Shown here: positions 1 through 13,800 of the stretch, piece after piece
Position numbering within the stretch: the first letter of the stretch is position 1
Layout: each line of letters begins with the position of its first letter
Assembly (NCBI GenBank): GCA_013397455.1
Contig: VYZB01000118.1
Span: forward strand, 849,588-913,587
Origin: Crotophaga sulcirostris
Lineage: Eukaryota; Chordata; Aves; Cuculiformes; Crotophagidae
Direction: 5' to 3'
DNA: 64,000 bases
The notes under the pieces: model-generated
Database searches by the model: none
Told to the model about the DNA's origin: nothing
The model's input: the letters and a program-made list of their open reading frames with translations, nothing else
Program-made: the position numbers and the translations under genes

Positions 1-2899
1 TTGTGAAATAAAGTTAATACTGAGTGCTACTTTCACAGCAGATGAGGAATATCACTATGCCAATGAGTTGTCTTCTTCTGAGTCTGTTAATCTGTTAATC
101 TATTTAGTGTCTGTTGACTGATACTTTGTTTTCAACTAATGGACAAACATTGACATTAAACTTCTTATTTCATACTAGTGGGATCTTTTTTTTTTTTTCC
201 AAAGATAGAAATATTCCATTGTTCATCTTTTCTTAAGAGATTCAGCACTCCAGATGGCTCTGTCATATACTCAGTGCTTGCATAGTAGGAAGTAAATGGC
301 TTTAGAATTCGTGTGTCACAGAGAGCACTGGATGGCTTTCAGAATTAGTCTATGAGATTATATTTTATGGCACTGCCTGAGATTGGGGGCAGAAAATGGC
401 GTTTAAACCAAATTATCAATAATTAACAAATTCACAACAGAAACTAATCAGGCTACTGGCTTTTGGGATCACCAATAAGTTCCTCTGTGTCTTTCACCAT
501 CTGAGTCAAATGGTTATCTGCATTCCAAACCTGAATTATTTCAAAAACCTGAAGACACCAAACAGAGGCTACATTATCCTGTTTTCTAACAGTGGCCTCC
601 ATTAATGCCACCTGTTAGGTAAAGATGCAGAATAGCTTGTGTATTGACAAAGTCACCCTCCAGTGGTCTTGTCTTCTGTCCTGTCTTACAGACAACTTCA
701 GCAGTCATTTGTGTTTCACCCAAACATGAAACACTACTCACACGACACAAAGGGTTCAGAAATCCCAATTGCAGATGCCTCTATCCAGATACCAAACTTA
801 TTAACAGAACCACATTTTTACTTTAAAAAAAAAAAAAAGAGCAAAACAGAACAAGCTAGATATTAGCCAGAAAGCTAAAAATTAAATTTCCCTGTCTTGC
901 AAGCAAACATGACCATGGTGATCCTAACTGATGGTTCACAGTCACTAGTTAGCTCCTTGCAAAATACAGAGTGCAAAACTGCTGCTTAGTTAATATGAAA
1001 CTATATATCATAGTATGGGACAAATTGCCTTTTCTTGATACTTCTGAACTGCTAATGTTTCTACCAGTGTCCCCATTTTTAAGCTACTTAATCAAATCAC
1101 AACATGGTGTTCCTTAATATCACCATCTTGCAAAAAATGATACTGTGCTTTGCTGCTCATTCTGGCCTATACCCAAATTAGATGTGCCTGCTCAAACTGG
1201 TAAGTATATCAAATGTCTTACAAATTTAACCTGATACTGCAAGCTGTTCCATATGAGCATAATATCTATCTGTACTGAACAGACAGTAGGATCAGGACTC
1301 TTTCTGCGTTAGAAATCAGCTACAAAATGTTTAATATATTCTTCCATCATTTATTTTTACTACAATTTTTTTCCTTCTAATACAGTGGTTCCTAGATCCT
1401 ATTTGTCTAAATAACAATTAATGGATTGGTTGGCATCCACTTCCTACTTTTCTCTCCTTGGAAGTTATGCAGAAAGGCAATGAATCACAGATAATGCAAT
1501 GGAATTATGGGAATTTTTTTAAAAAAGAATGAATTAATATAGCTAGCATAAACAGTAATCCATGAAACCTTTCAAGAATAACAAAGTTGTGGAGAAATCA
1601 CTATTATTTTATTTGGAATTTCTAAGTAACTTTAAGTAATAAAAAATATCAGTCTGAGAATCAGTGTGAAGTAAGAAAATCCACATTCAATTTTTAAGCA
1701 CAGCAGGGGTTTTTCTTTCAGCATTTGTCCAATTTGAAGTGCTTATAAGGAATCGCAGAAATTAAACACTTTTAGTAAATTAAAAGTGTTTAGGAAATTT
1801 AAACACATTTAGAGAATTACTACAAATCTTTGTATGAAATCATAGTGGAAATTGAATGATATTTTATTTCTTTTGCACTCTTTCTCTAGTAAAACTTCAT
1901 TTCTGAAAAGCTGTCCTTGAAAGCATCATTTAATATCTCTAAACGTCTAATCTAATCTCTGTTCTATTAAAAACTGGGCAGAGATTTTTCTCTTTTTATC
2001 CTAAAAAACTCTGGGTACTGTGATGTATCTGTAGTTTCCAATAAAGATTCAAAATAATGTCTACTAATGTACATTGATTAATGTCAGTAGGAGTGCAGCA
2101 GGCATACATATATATGGGATGTATACGCCTAAACGTCATACTTGTTATCACACTCTTCATTTCCAGACCCTAATTCTTTGAACCACTATGAAGAATATTT
2201 ACTAAGATGTCTTATGTTTTCAGTGCAGAGCAATTAGACCAATTTCAAAACTTTATTAGATCCTTAAGATGTAAAACATCAATAACCAGAGATAAAAGCT
2301 GGAATATGGCCAAACTGCTCCACAAACAGCACAAATTGGTGTAGATCAATATGCAATAAATGTCTCCTTGTACTAATACGCAGTCAGTGCCCTTCCCATT
2401 CGAAAACAAAAGCCCTACGTTAGCATCTTGATCCCACTTGTTTTATTTTGGTCCTAATGAGAAAGTGAAATGTATATGATACTACTTCAATATCCATCAT
2501 TTTTTCTCTGTTGTTATATATCAGGCACATAAGGAATTGTGAAAAAGCATCACAAAGTTCCTTAAAACAGTGTCCTTCAAAGGCTGGCCATCAGATAATG
2601 TCTGGCAACCCAATCAATATGAGATTTCATCAAGAACCTATTACCTGCAGGAGGCCAGTAGAAATTTCTGCTCTGAATGGCTAACTAAAAACTTTTGCTT
2701 ATCTCATTACGCCAAGAAACACACTAACTATTATTTTATATCTTTGCTTGACTGGTAGAGAATAACTACCAAAACTTTCTTTTTTAATATCTGACATAGA
2801 AAAGATAGCACAGTAGATTTTAAAGTTAGCATTTCATCTTCAAGTTATCACTGCCAGCTCATACACATATTGCTCCAGTTGATATTTAGCTAATGCAAC
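1..2899. other. Unique AT-rich non-coding DNA
   Basis: No gene or recognisable repeat was seen. There is a 14-base A run near 825-838. Short open frames around 586-866 are no longer than chance predicts in this composition and look like no known family. No splice-bounded coding segment was found. Confidence 0.5.
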
Positions 2900-2902
2900 A
2901 GG

Positions 2903-2970
2903 GGCCTGATCCAGCTCTTCCTAAAAATCAATATGAGACTCACTGATGTCAGTGGAAGCTAGATCAAGCC
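2903..2970. repeat. Palindromic MITE-like relic (Chompy-like)
   Basis: The outer arms ggcctgatccagct (2903-2916) and agctagatcaagcc (2957-2970) are inverted repeats matching at 12 of 14 positions. The centre holds a second small hairpin, cactga-tg-tcagtg. Words such as 'gcctgatcca' and 'gtcagtgg' recur in palindromic MITE-like repeats of crocodilians, turtles and birds (the Chompy type). The arms and loop are direct observation; the family link is from memory and uncertain. It is an old, non-autonomous relic with no coding capacity. Confidence 0.45.
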
Positions 2971-4375
2971 TCAAATACACTGGCAGAGATATTTTCTGAA
3001 GTCCAAAGTATAGTGAGACATACAAGTGCTAATTCTTCTTCATTACCTTGAAGATCTGTCCTAGTACTTCTTTCTCAGTGTGAAATAAAAATATAGATCT
3101 GGGAAATGTAAAAAGGTTGTTGCATTCTTGGACATACAAAAATGCTGGCTTGTTTTTTATCTTGGCCTGAAGTTGCTATAGAAGTACTTTGAAAATCTCA
3201 ACTGTCCCATTTAAGCTAGTTGGAACTCAGACTTTCATTTAGTGGTTTCTGCAGGGAAGAAAAAAATCAAACATAAAATGAAAAATACGTGAGAGGCAAT
3301 TTTTAAAAAAAGCTTCTAAACCAATGTAGTTTAGTCATATACCATCTTCTCATAGCAGGCTCCCTCCAAATGTGCAATGGTCTTACTTAACTGTAGATTG
3401 AGCAAATTTATTTATTGAGAAAGGAGAGCGGAAAAGAAACATCTGCATCAGAATTACCTCATAGTCTCTATGGATAAATAATAAACTCTCAGTGTGATTA
3501 ATCTTGTACTCTTGTGAGCATGTAAAATAGGTAAAATGAACTATACTTTATAACTGCCTACTTCTCCAGGCTAACCATAAGAGTAGTTCAGCTGCTAGCT
3601 CACATATAAGTATGTTCTTAAAAATACCTAGGGATCTGAAAGAAGGATCTTACCTGTGATCCTCAGGGTTAAATTTAAAAGATGGACTCTTGGCAAGCTA
3701 GGTATTTTAGGCTCTTCTCAAGTTCCAAGGAAGGAGGGAGTGGCAGGGAGCTATTCTAAACTCCTGACCACTGTAGGAGCAATTTTGGAAGCTCTTATGC
3801 AGCAATAGGACCCTTGTTCCCTTGGAATACTGTTTTGTTGGGGGATGTTTTCCCTCAGCTAGATAACAGCAGTCTTTCTGTCTAAGTACTAAGCCTTCTC
3901 TGCCCTCTCTCCTTTGAGGCTAAAGGCTTGGAATAACTTTAGAATGGCTTAAGATTTTGTACTTATGAATTCATTAACACAACACAAATTGTCTTCTTAG
4001 AGAAACAGGTAGAATAGAATAGTTTCCCTGCACAGCAGTCACCCAAGATATTAACATACTCTCAAATGATAACATACATTCATGTGTAATATTCAAATGG
4101 AATATTCTTAAGACTTTTGGTTTATTAACTATTTCTGTCATATAATTAAAAGTTTTGAAAGCTAATCTTGAAATAACAGGACATAATCAAAACTATCTAT
4201 ATGAACATTGCAAGCTCAAGTTATTTATCAAACTGAATTGTACAAAACAGAATATTGGGAAGGCTTCTCTGAATTTTTAAACTACTCATCTTACGTTCAA
4301 AAATATAATTCCAAAGAAGACTCTGGTGAAAACCTCTCTGTCCCTACTGTTTTCATTTAGTATTCACAAATGCTG
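2971..4375. other. Unique AT-rich non-coding DNA with one small hairpin
   Basis: Apart from the inverted repeat listed at 3621-3708, nothing gene-like was found. Base composition is even and AT-rich, with no long reading frame on either strand. Confidence 0.45.
3621..3708. repeat. 88-bp hairpin with perfect 11-bp terminal arms
   Basis: aaaatacctag at 3621-3631 is exactly complementary to ctaggtatttt at 3698-3708, enclosing about 66 bp with little internal pairing. This looks like a very short MITE or a chance inverted repeat. No target-site duplication is obvious: flanks are 'gttctta' and 'aggctct'. Confidence 0.3.
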
Positions 4376-4444
4376 GGCAAAATCTTGACTCCAGGAGAGA
4401 AATGAGTGATTTGCCATTGATATCTATGACAATAGCATTTTGCT
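4376..4444. repeat. Decayed palindromic MITE-like relic
   Basis: The stretch starts 'gcaaaatcttgactcc', contains 'gatttgccattgatatct', and ends 'catttTGC', so the ends gcaaaat and attttgc are complementary. The order matches the sauropsid palindrome type in which 'ttgccattgacttcaatgg' forms the centre. The arms are degraded. The family name is not certain. Confidence 0.35.
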
Positions 4445-7400
4445 TAATGTATCTTCATTTCGATAGCATATCAAGCACATATGTCTTTTGCTTATATGAA
4501 AAGGAAGTGCCATTGGTCATACTTTCTTTTCTCTTTCTTTGATGTCATTTACTCATCTGCTTCCCACACAGGAAAAGACACTTAAAAGTACTGGAACTAT
4601 TTCTAGTTTCTTTCTCTGATAATCTTTTATAATATAATGTGTGAGGAACATACTTAAATATTAGTCTCTTATGAGTATTTAAGAAAAATATCTATGATTT
4701 AGTTTGTTGAAATAAAATGGAGGAAGATCCATGTTGGTACTTCATAGGCATTAGCAAAAAAGAAAGATTCTTAGTTTATATCTGAGTACAAGAGTTTTTT
4801 ATTTAATTGGTAAGTATTTATTGTTACTGTTATAATATCTGGATGCCTTTTTGGACTAGCATAGTGCATGACTGACTGTGCCAAAAAGCTGGAACATCAC
4901 AGTGAAGGTACACATGACAATACAGCGTATATATAAACAGACAACAACTCAGAAGAACATCTGAGTTTTAAACAACTTGCCCAGGATGTGGGAGCCAAGC
5001 ACAAACCTCCATAGTATACTGTTATAACTTCCTTTTTTTTTAAACAAAACAAAGCAAAACAAAACAAAAACCCACCACATTTACATGTCCTCTAATAAAC
5101 TAGGGCATAGGCTTAAAATTAGCAAAACAGTTAACCACTGTTTGACATCTATTAATTTTTTTTAACAGTGAAATTTTGGTCCAAATTGTAGTGCCTAAAT
5201 AAGAATAAAATGAGGTCTTACATCGATAGTCCTGAGCATTATTCAGGGTAGAGAATTTCCTGAAGACCAGCAATCTTTATTAGGCAGCCATGTTATCATC
5301 AGATTCTCTTAGTAGTAGGGACGCCCAAAATAAAGAGTAAGATCATAGCAGAGGGATGAAAGAACAGGACAGTGCCTAGGGGTTATAAGCACAGATGCAA
5401 AATGGTTAAGTACAATTACTAAAACAATGCAGCACTAAGAGCTGAATAAGTCTGGCTCTAGCAGATAAAAAAAGTGTGTAAATTTAACTTGCAGAAAAAC
5501 TCTACATGTAGTGAAAAGACAAAGGAGATTGGAATAAGGTATGAAAGCAAGCTTTATCCCCTACAAGAATGGGAACAAAAAGAGGAATTGCTCCACTATT
5601 GACAACCCTGGCTCCTCTGCAAACCTGCTGCCTGATCAGCGCTACAGCTTATCCATACAGAGCCCCTCCTTCCCTTTTGTGGAGAAAGAGGACTGGGTTT
5701 TTTTATTTGCTACGCACCAAATGTAGCAACGGCATGCTAGCAACTTCCAGCAATTTCTGCTTTGAATCAGCTGTGTTGTCTAGTAAATTAGTGGGATAAA
5801 GAAAATCCTTCGCTCCATGGCAGGGGGAAGTAAGGAAAGGAAAATCCATTGTAGGTTTAAGGGACTCTTCTTTTCCTACCATGGATTCTGAAGAACTACC
5901 ATGAATTCCAAAAACTCTAATCTTCTTCATACCTGCAAAATGCACCAGCAGCCCTCTGTTGTCTTTACCTTTGCAACAAATTGGGCAAAAAGTTGTCCTA
6001 GAATGTCTGATTCATGGTTCTGTAGCCCAGCCCACAGGAGTTTAGTTCATGCAAATTGGAACAATCACAAAAGAAAAAAAAAATAATAGCAACAGTGACA
6101 TAAGGTCCTGTATTCATTCACCCAGCCTTTCTTTTAGTTGGCATTCAATAAAGTGACATCACACTGCTTCACTAATGAAACCATGACTGTGTGAACACTG
6201 TTATATAGGAATAACAATAGATCTTAGTAACATTTCTCAGGCACGTATTTAATTCAGTATATAAATTAAAGGAGAAGCTCTGTGATTATGATGTAGATGT
6301 AACAAAATGCATTTCATTTTAGTCTCATGCAGCTGATATAGAATATAATCGAACTTACTACTTTATTTCTCTGTTTTACATTAATGTAATTGTAATAATT
6401 CTATTAGAAGTATTTTTTAAACTCTAAAAATATCAAATATAATGGTGATATTCCAGCATAGAGACTATTGCTGAGTGAAAGACATTGTGGAGCAATAGGA
6501 CTATGACATGTCTTTGTGTGTTAATTTTGTACAATTCGAAAAAGCCTTCAAAACAAGTAAAAAATTTCCCAATTGAGAGTTTATGTCCTGCATCTGTAAA
6601 CTACCACTTATGAGATTTGATCTGTGATAACACTACTATCTGCCTGGGCTCTGTGTCTTGTGAAAATAGAAGAGAACTTCTCTTTTGTCAAAATAAATCC
6701 TGGAAGTGCGAAAAGATCAACTCACAACTGAGGATTTTTAACTGTGCTATAACATACCAAATTATCCAGATCTGATTTGCCTTTCAGGAGAGATGTCTTC
6801 GGGAAAAGCAGCATAGAATCGCAGCTTCTGAAAATAGCACATTTTTCATAGTAAGACCTGTTAGTAACAGATGTACCCATGCTGACTTTTGAATACCAGT
6901 TCTCCCCTTTGATTTGTGGATGCTATTTTGCTGGGAAACACAGTACAGACAACAGGCAGCTGCAAGTCTTGACTTCAGTATTACTGATTTACCACAGTTC
7001 AGTTAAATTAATATTTGACTGAATGTCTCAGTACAGTAACAAATTTCTAACAACAATATCTTCCAACACATACTGTAGACAACAGCTCTGAGTTCATTTT
7101 TTCCTTTTTCATATCCGAGGTTTATACAATTATGAGCTTAAGCTTTAATTGGATTTAACTAATTGGTAAACAGGATTTTTATTCATTAGTTTTCTACATG
7201 TATCAGTTTCTCATTTAAGGTTTAATTTAAATTCAGTATAGCAACTGGATGGCTGAAATTTGTAAAAATAAAATATCAATGAAAAACCTTGACAAATCAC
7301 AGCAATTTCTTCCCTTTTGTAATTTTAAAGATACCTATTATTGAACCTGAATATTTCTATATGCATTAATAATCATATTATATAAAATATACATTGCTAA

Positions 7401-9171
7401 GAGATAATCCTATGGATTTTGTATCAATATGAAAAGAATTGCAAGAGCTCTTTAATGTAATGTTTACATAGTCTTATATATAGTCCATACAAATCTGAGA
7501 AAAGAAATACACCAATTCGATAGTGTTAAAAATGAAGGTGTAAGAAAGAAATAATTGCATTACTATAAATTAGTCCCATGATTTTACAAAAGAATATGGA
7601 AGAGTGTTTAAATACGCTAGTAACTTAAAAGAATAATTGTGACTATGAATAAATGTAATCATTCACAAACCATCAGTTATTGTACTAGAACAGAAGTATT
7701 GCTTATAGAGATATGGAATGTTGAACCATGAACTGAGCCCAGAAATTTCCATAAAACCCACAAATAATATAACATCCCTTTGGTATTGTTTTAGGAGGCT
7801 TTTCAGGTTTGTCTTTACTGTATTTGTAACCAGAGTCAGTGGAAAATGAAAGGCACTATGAAAGCATAGGTGGCACATCCTCTTCTATACAGTCTAATAT
7901 CCTTCTATTTATGTTAGCAAGAATCTGTCTGTAATCACAGATGTTCTGATTGCACCCCTCTCTGTGCTTTTTGTTAAAGCAGCACATGCATTAGGAGAAA
8001 AGATATTTTTTCTATAATGCATTATCAGAAACATAAATTGTCCAACCATTCCCACTAATCATTTTCCTCAAAAGAAACAGTACAAAGAAATATTCCCTTT
8101 CCAGTATATTGGTCTGTGAGTGAGCATGTTAGCAGAAGATACTGATTCCAGTCTACCATATATGTATGTGTGATAAAAAGAAGCATCATGACAGTGAAAA
8201 CAGTGATGCTGATAATTGTAAAATATAAACAGACACATGAAAATTATGAAGGAAAATAATAGAAGAAAAATGCACACTTGGAAAATAAGAAAAATGTTGG
8301 CATAAAGTGGCGAGAGTAAAAATAGGAGAGATAAAACACAGGTAAAGAGAGGATAATGTAAATAAAGTTGGAGACAATGAAGAAAAACAGGGAAAAAAGA
8401 AACACCCAAAACCCCATGAGGACTATTTTCTCAAAACCATCCAATATTTTTAGTGAATTTATAGACAATTTTCATTCGTGGCCTATAAAAATGAACACAG
8501 TTTTCGTCTGACAGATGTCCAACTTTAACTCTTGCTCTGCACAATGACTTTGGCTATATGTTACCTGTGACTCAAAAAAAAATTTTAAATACTTTTCCAT
8601 AGCAATAAGAGGTCTTTTAGACACCTACCCAATCAGTTTAGTGGGATATCAAGGGTATGGGACAAGTGCAAGCACTGGTGAACCTCACATTTTCTGTCTC
8701 CTTTTTTTTAGGTTCCTATAACTTGTCCTTCAGTGATGTGTTTCTAATCCTGAAGTACACAGAAGTTAATTTTTGGTGTTTTCTGATGGACTTCCTAGTT
8801 AAAGACCAATTAATCCCTGTAAAATTCTTAAGAATTATTAGGCTTATATTCAGTAGGCTTTTGCTGATGAAGTCTCAGATTCTGCTCAAACACAGATGTC
8901 TTCAGCTTCACTCAGCTATTTTAAAGAGATTTCCAGTTGCCTATGGGTTTAGCATTTCTTTAGCTTCTCCTGTTTTTACATGACAGTCTTCTACACAGGG
9001 CAGCCCTACTTTACTATGGCCAAGGCAGTGATAATGTTCATCTTTATCACTTGAAGGTTAAGCAAATAAAAATTTCATGATCTCATGTCATGTGCAAGTC
9101 TACTGACAATCATGTTGCTGCCCAGGAATCTCTGCTATAAGTAGCTGTTAGACCTATGGTTCAAATAGGAA
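4445..9171. other. Unique non-coding DNA, several simple runs
   Basis: No gene was recognised. It includes a (CAAAA)n-like run at about 5043-5071, a MIR-like phrase 'aacttgcccagg' at about 4975-4986 too short to call, an A-rich run at about 6069-6083, and a purine-rich strand at about 8170-8410. The purine richness explains the apparently long hydrophobic reading frame on the opposite strand there. Short frames at 5541-6086 have no recognisable homology. Confidence 0.45.
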
Positions 9172-9287
9172 GGGACACATTCTGCTTAATTCTTACACTG
9201 GCCTAAATCCCAAGCAATTCCACTGAAATCAGTGGATTTGTTCCGGATTTAATCCAGTCTAGCTGAAAGCATAATTTGGCCCTTTCG
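9172..9287. repeat. Palindromic sauropsid repeat, 30-bp arms
   Basis: The core is a hairpin. The arm at 9197-9226 (actggcctaaatccc...) and the arm at 9229-9258 (...ggatttaatccagt) are complementary at 24 of 30 positions around a 2-base centre. The outer part also pairs loosely, and the element ends 'ataatttggccc'. This pattern, 'cactggtgtaaat...ccactga/tcagtgg...atttacaccagtg...aatttggccc', is a very common palindromic repeat type in turtle, crocodile and bird sequence. The pairing is observed directly; the family assignment is from memory. Confidence 0.6.
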
Positions 9288-10599
9288 TTCCTTCTGCCAT
9301 TACTCAATTGTTGCGAAATTTACCACATGGGGTATGCTCTGTACAACTAACATGCTCCAGTATACTTCTTCATCTACTTACCAGAAGAGTAAGAGCTTTA
9401 TATTTGACATAGCTGAAACTTCTAAGTAAAAATAGATTGTAGAAAATTCCCAGCTGAGCTCTAATATCAATTTTCAGGAAGCAAAAATACAGCTTTCCAC
9501 CAAGCTGCGCTAGTTGAAATGGAAGTAGTTTAGTGCACAACAGTTTGTAGTGTAGTGAATGCTCTGTCTGCCACACTCTAAATGGATAACACGAAGATTT
9601 GATAGCAAATCTAAAAATTACTTTTGCTAAATGGGAAAATAGGGGGAAAAAAAATCCAAACACTGCTGTAGACTGTGCAGCACCAATTCATCATCAGAAT
9701 TCTCAGCAAACAGTCATTCTCACTGACTTCCACAGGTTTTCATAACACAAGAATCTGAGAGGGGATGAAAGGTGAAAGTACTTAATGTAAATTTTATTAC
9801 AAAAATTATTGAAAGCTGTCAAATAAATTGGCAGGCTTTATGAATAAGTAAATAATGGGGAAATGGGAAACATGAAAAATAGAGCAAGATAGTATATAAT
9901 ATTATAACAGCAGAAAATCTTGATTACAGCAACAACAAGAAGATTGGTGCAAATCTATACAGAAAAGGAAAGAAATTAACATAGTCTGAAATTAAATTTT
10001 CTCCATTCTCCACTTTTTTCACAAACTTTACATAAATGTGCCAGTTTTACTTCTCATATAGACACGGTGGGGGAGGGGGATGTGTATTTCAATTGTATTA
10101 TTTGTTTATCACAATATTAAAACATTTTAATTAGCAAGAAAGAAAATTACATGAAAAAAATAAATATGCTCTTGATTTTTCTTAAAAAAAGTAATTCACA
10201 CATGATTCAGAGACAACAGGAAACATCCGCTATCATGTTAAAATAGAAACAAGTATACACCACGTCTACTTTTTTCTAATATGTAGTTTGGATGTGGATC
10301 TTAACATAAGGAAAACAGACAGAAATTCCCTAGTGAACTTGGGAAGCTAAATATGTAAGTGTATACCTACATATATACACACATATATATTCATTTGTAT
10401 ACACACTCTCCATCTTCTCTTTTTTATTTACTATTATGCAAAATCACCACTTTGCTCCCTCAGCATTTGTGCTCTTTAAAACCCTAACTCTGTTCTGAAG
10501 CTGTTTCATGTTTGTTTTCAAAGACTTCTTGTAAAATATTGGTTCATCGTGGGGTTTTTTTGATAGTAAAAATAAGAAACTACCTTTCCATTTGGGTTA
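9288..10599. other. Unique AT-rich non-coding DNA
   Basis: No gene was seen. Simple TA/CA-rich sequence (tatatacacacatatatatt) lies at about 10371-10400. The minus-strand open frame at 9370-9663 (97 codons) has no recognised motif and no good flanking splice sites. Confidence 0.45.
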
Positions 10600-10875
10600 G
10601 AACTGAGATGAAATGAGGAATGGCTGCCACCAAGCAGAAAATTTGCTCACTTTATGTGTGCCAGTTAATTACGACACTTCAGAGGCGCTTCTGAAAGGAT
10701 AAGGCAAGCTGCATAAATTTAGCTGTAATCCAGGCAGGCAAAACTAATTTGCAGGGGATGGCCTTATCTAGCTGCTGCAGCTTTCTCAGAAAATTAACCT
10801 TGGATATTTGGGCCCAATTCAGAAAGTGTTTGATTTTTTTCCCTCCCTGCTCAGCATAAGAGAATTTTAAATTCA
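10600..10875. promoter_or_regulatory. Candidate conserved non-coding element / enhancer
   Basis: A compact block of higher complexity than its flanks carries a homeodomain core (ttaattacg near 10665), GATAA at 10698-10702, TAATCC (bicoid/OTX-type) at 10726-10731, CTTATC (GATA on the other strand) at 10763-10768 and an imperfect E-box palindrome agctgctgcagct at 10770-10782. There is no coding evidence. Such clustering of intact sites in unique sequence is typical of vertebrate developmental enhancers. This is inference; an alignment across birds and mammals would decide it. Confidence 0.35.
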
Positions 10876-13800
10876 ATACAATACCTGACTTTTAAGAGGC
10901 TCTATGAATGCTGTAGGCAGTTCAGAGTTATTACTGACAAGCAAAAATATATATTTATATACGTACATATATGATTGCCCTTCATGCCCATTATCCTTCC
11001 TTCTTGCATGTGTATCAGAAGGTTTATTGCCATATGTATGGGAGGGGGAGGTCTTTGGATTAACAGAAGATGCAGCTCATTTTAATGTACTTAGAAAAAT
11101 TCATCAAAGTTCATTGCAGACTAAGTCATGCATACTGACTTGTTCATTCCAGTGGAAATGAAGAAATCCTCATAAAAATAGAAGTTTAATGAAGTGTTGG
11201 AGCAAAGTCCTGCCTGTCATTCCAATTACCACTGATTTAGAATTTTCCTTGATAAACTACTATTAATTGCTCTTACTCAGCACAATTAAAAGTTTACCTG
11301 AGATTTACCACCTCCACCAGTTCATGGGTGAGGGATTTAATTAACAAATGTTGCCAAATCCACCTTAAAAGCTTTAGGCATAATATGAAGTATAAGAAGT
11401 GTTACTGGCTTCTTAACATTTTGCAACCTACTTGGTTAAGGCTGCCTCTTATTTTACCTAACAGTGTTAATGAGTTCACAGTATGATCCTCCCTTTGTCC
11501 AGTCAATAATCACTGTAGGAAAACAGGGAAGTATAACCCATATAAATCTTTTCCTTCCATAATTTAACCCGTTTGAAATCACTGGATGTTTTGTGGAAAA
11601 GACAATTTGTGATATTTGTTTCATCAAATCTGACCACACAAATGTAGTCCAAGGTTATTTGAAAGAAATTTTCTTTTAATATTTATAGGTGGATTAATAT
11701 CACTTTTTCCTATTCGCAGAGGGGTAGATATCTCCTTTAGAGCATTCACTGCAGCCTAAGTATGATGACTAAAACTACAGAAAGGTAATTAATGTATTTT
11801 AGGTCATTTCACTGACTCCTGTCTTCACTGACAAGTCTCCTGAATTTAAGACAGCCAAATTCATACTAAATTAATCTAACCTGCAGTTAAAGCCCATTAA
11901 CTTTTTTGATGTTCATCATTATGTTAATCATGACAATCTTTTAAATACATGCTCAGTTGCCATTCTGTTTTGATGAGGGCCTTGAAAATACAGCTAGCTT
12001 TCAAAAGGATCTATACATCTTACGCACATAATTCTGTATATTCTGGTCTGATGTAGAAAATTACATGGCAATGTAATCTTCGTTCTTGCTTTGAATTTTG
12101 CCAGGTTTTAACAACCAAGGGCTATTTATGATCAATGAAACACAGGCTAATTTAACGTTGCCCTTCTTCCATCCAGCTTCAGTATGCCCCAAGATACCTT
12201 TTATTCTTGCATTATGTCAGTACAATTTTATGTTAGTGTCAAGATAATGAGTAGCTGTCACTTGATGCTGATTTCGGCCTTCAAAGCAATAGTAAGATTG
12301 CATGTAAATATAAATGTCAACATAACCATTCTATAACAAAAGATTTGTCCTTTCATTATTGTAATCATCACTGTCATTATTATTTTTATTCTTATTGCTA
12401 CTTAATTTTTACCACTGGAGAAATTTACAATGTGCTAGCTACTATCCATTCATACAGGAATGTCCAACTCTTGCGCAGTAAAGCATGTATTCAAAGAGGT
12501 ATGCAGCACATGAAAGATAGAATTGTGACATCTAACTATATAGCTAAATACAGACTTTTTCTTAGGGAGTAGAAAAGAGGTTCAAATTTAGAGAATCATC
12601 CTTGAGGTACAAGCAAATACGAAAAGTAGTAAAGTTGAGATATAAAAAAAAAAGGTGCATACAACTGTCAACAATAAGAATAAAATGAAAATTGATCAAA
12701 GCATCTGGACCGTAAAGCACAGAAAACTTCCTCTTTTGAAGACAGTTTTTGCAATTATATTGCAAATGTCACAATATGTAATATTCTTAAAGCAGAGTTT
12801 AAATTGATTTCATTTCTAAAGGCATTCTTCCTCTCTGAAGTTTCATATGTTTGTCACTATATCTCTTGAATGTACAGATGTTTCACTCAGGGTAAATAAT
12901 AAACAGGGCCAAGCTGCAAGAGATGGAAAGATCTTGATCTTTATAAGTTTCTTTACCAGGTGTTCACAGTAGATGCCTTAATTTACCAGATTTTAATTGT
13001 CAAGGCCAAAAATCCACAGCCAGGTATTCAGTTGAAGTGGGAATATTTCTATTACCATCCAGCAGAATGCAGTTACAGGTTCATCACACATGCTTGAAAG
13101 TGTCAACAGCAAAACTTCAGTGTAAGTATTTGCTTATATTCCACCTCTTCCCTGTGTAGAATAGTCAGGGTTTGTGAAATGCTTTTTATTAACCAGAGTG
13201 GTAACTATTATGGACATTCAGGTATTTCCAGTTTTCCAGATTTTCATAGAAGTCAAAATTAGTACCTACACAAATGTCCATAATGAACAGTAATATACAT
13301 GAATTTCCTTTATGTGGAATTTCCTACTCTTTTCATGTTTGGTATATTCTTGAAAATTTATCCCATGTTGCTAAGCATTACACATGAAATTCAGTTCAAT
13401 AATGTGAAGCAACTCCTGAGCTATAAATATAGGCTTCCCAATTAATGGAAAGAAAGAAGCATCTCCACTGATACATGCTCACTGAGGTATATATCTTACA
13501 GTAGATTTATGGTATGATTAGTGTTTCTTTTACCACTAAGAAAAATTCTCAGTTATCAACTTATCATGCAAATAAATGAAATTCAGCAGATTGAAATGTA
13601 ACCTAAATGCTCCTTGCAATGTGCTATATGTTGATACCTGAAATGTTACTTCTTTTTCTGTTGGTCAAAGAAAGGTCAAGACTAGAAACAAGAAAACCAC
13701 CTGGAACAGTCAAAATTCATGAAGCTGAATCCCAGATGAAACAATTCCACAAAATATTCTGAATATTTACCCAGTCTAGCTTGATCACAACTGATCATGT

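Noticed and set aside
5541..6086. Possible processed pseudogene ending in an A-rich run at 6069-6083
   Set aside because: None of the frames on either strand resembles a known protein, and no target-site duplication was found.
8068..8409. 113-codon hydrophobic minus-strand frame
   Set aside because: It is the complement of a purine-rich stretch, which removes stop codons and yields Phe/Leu-rich peptide. No start, splice or homology support.
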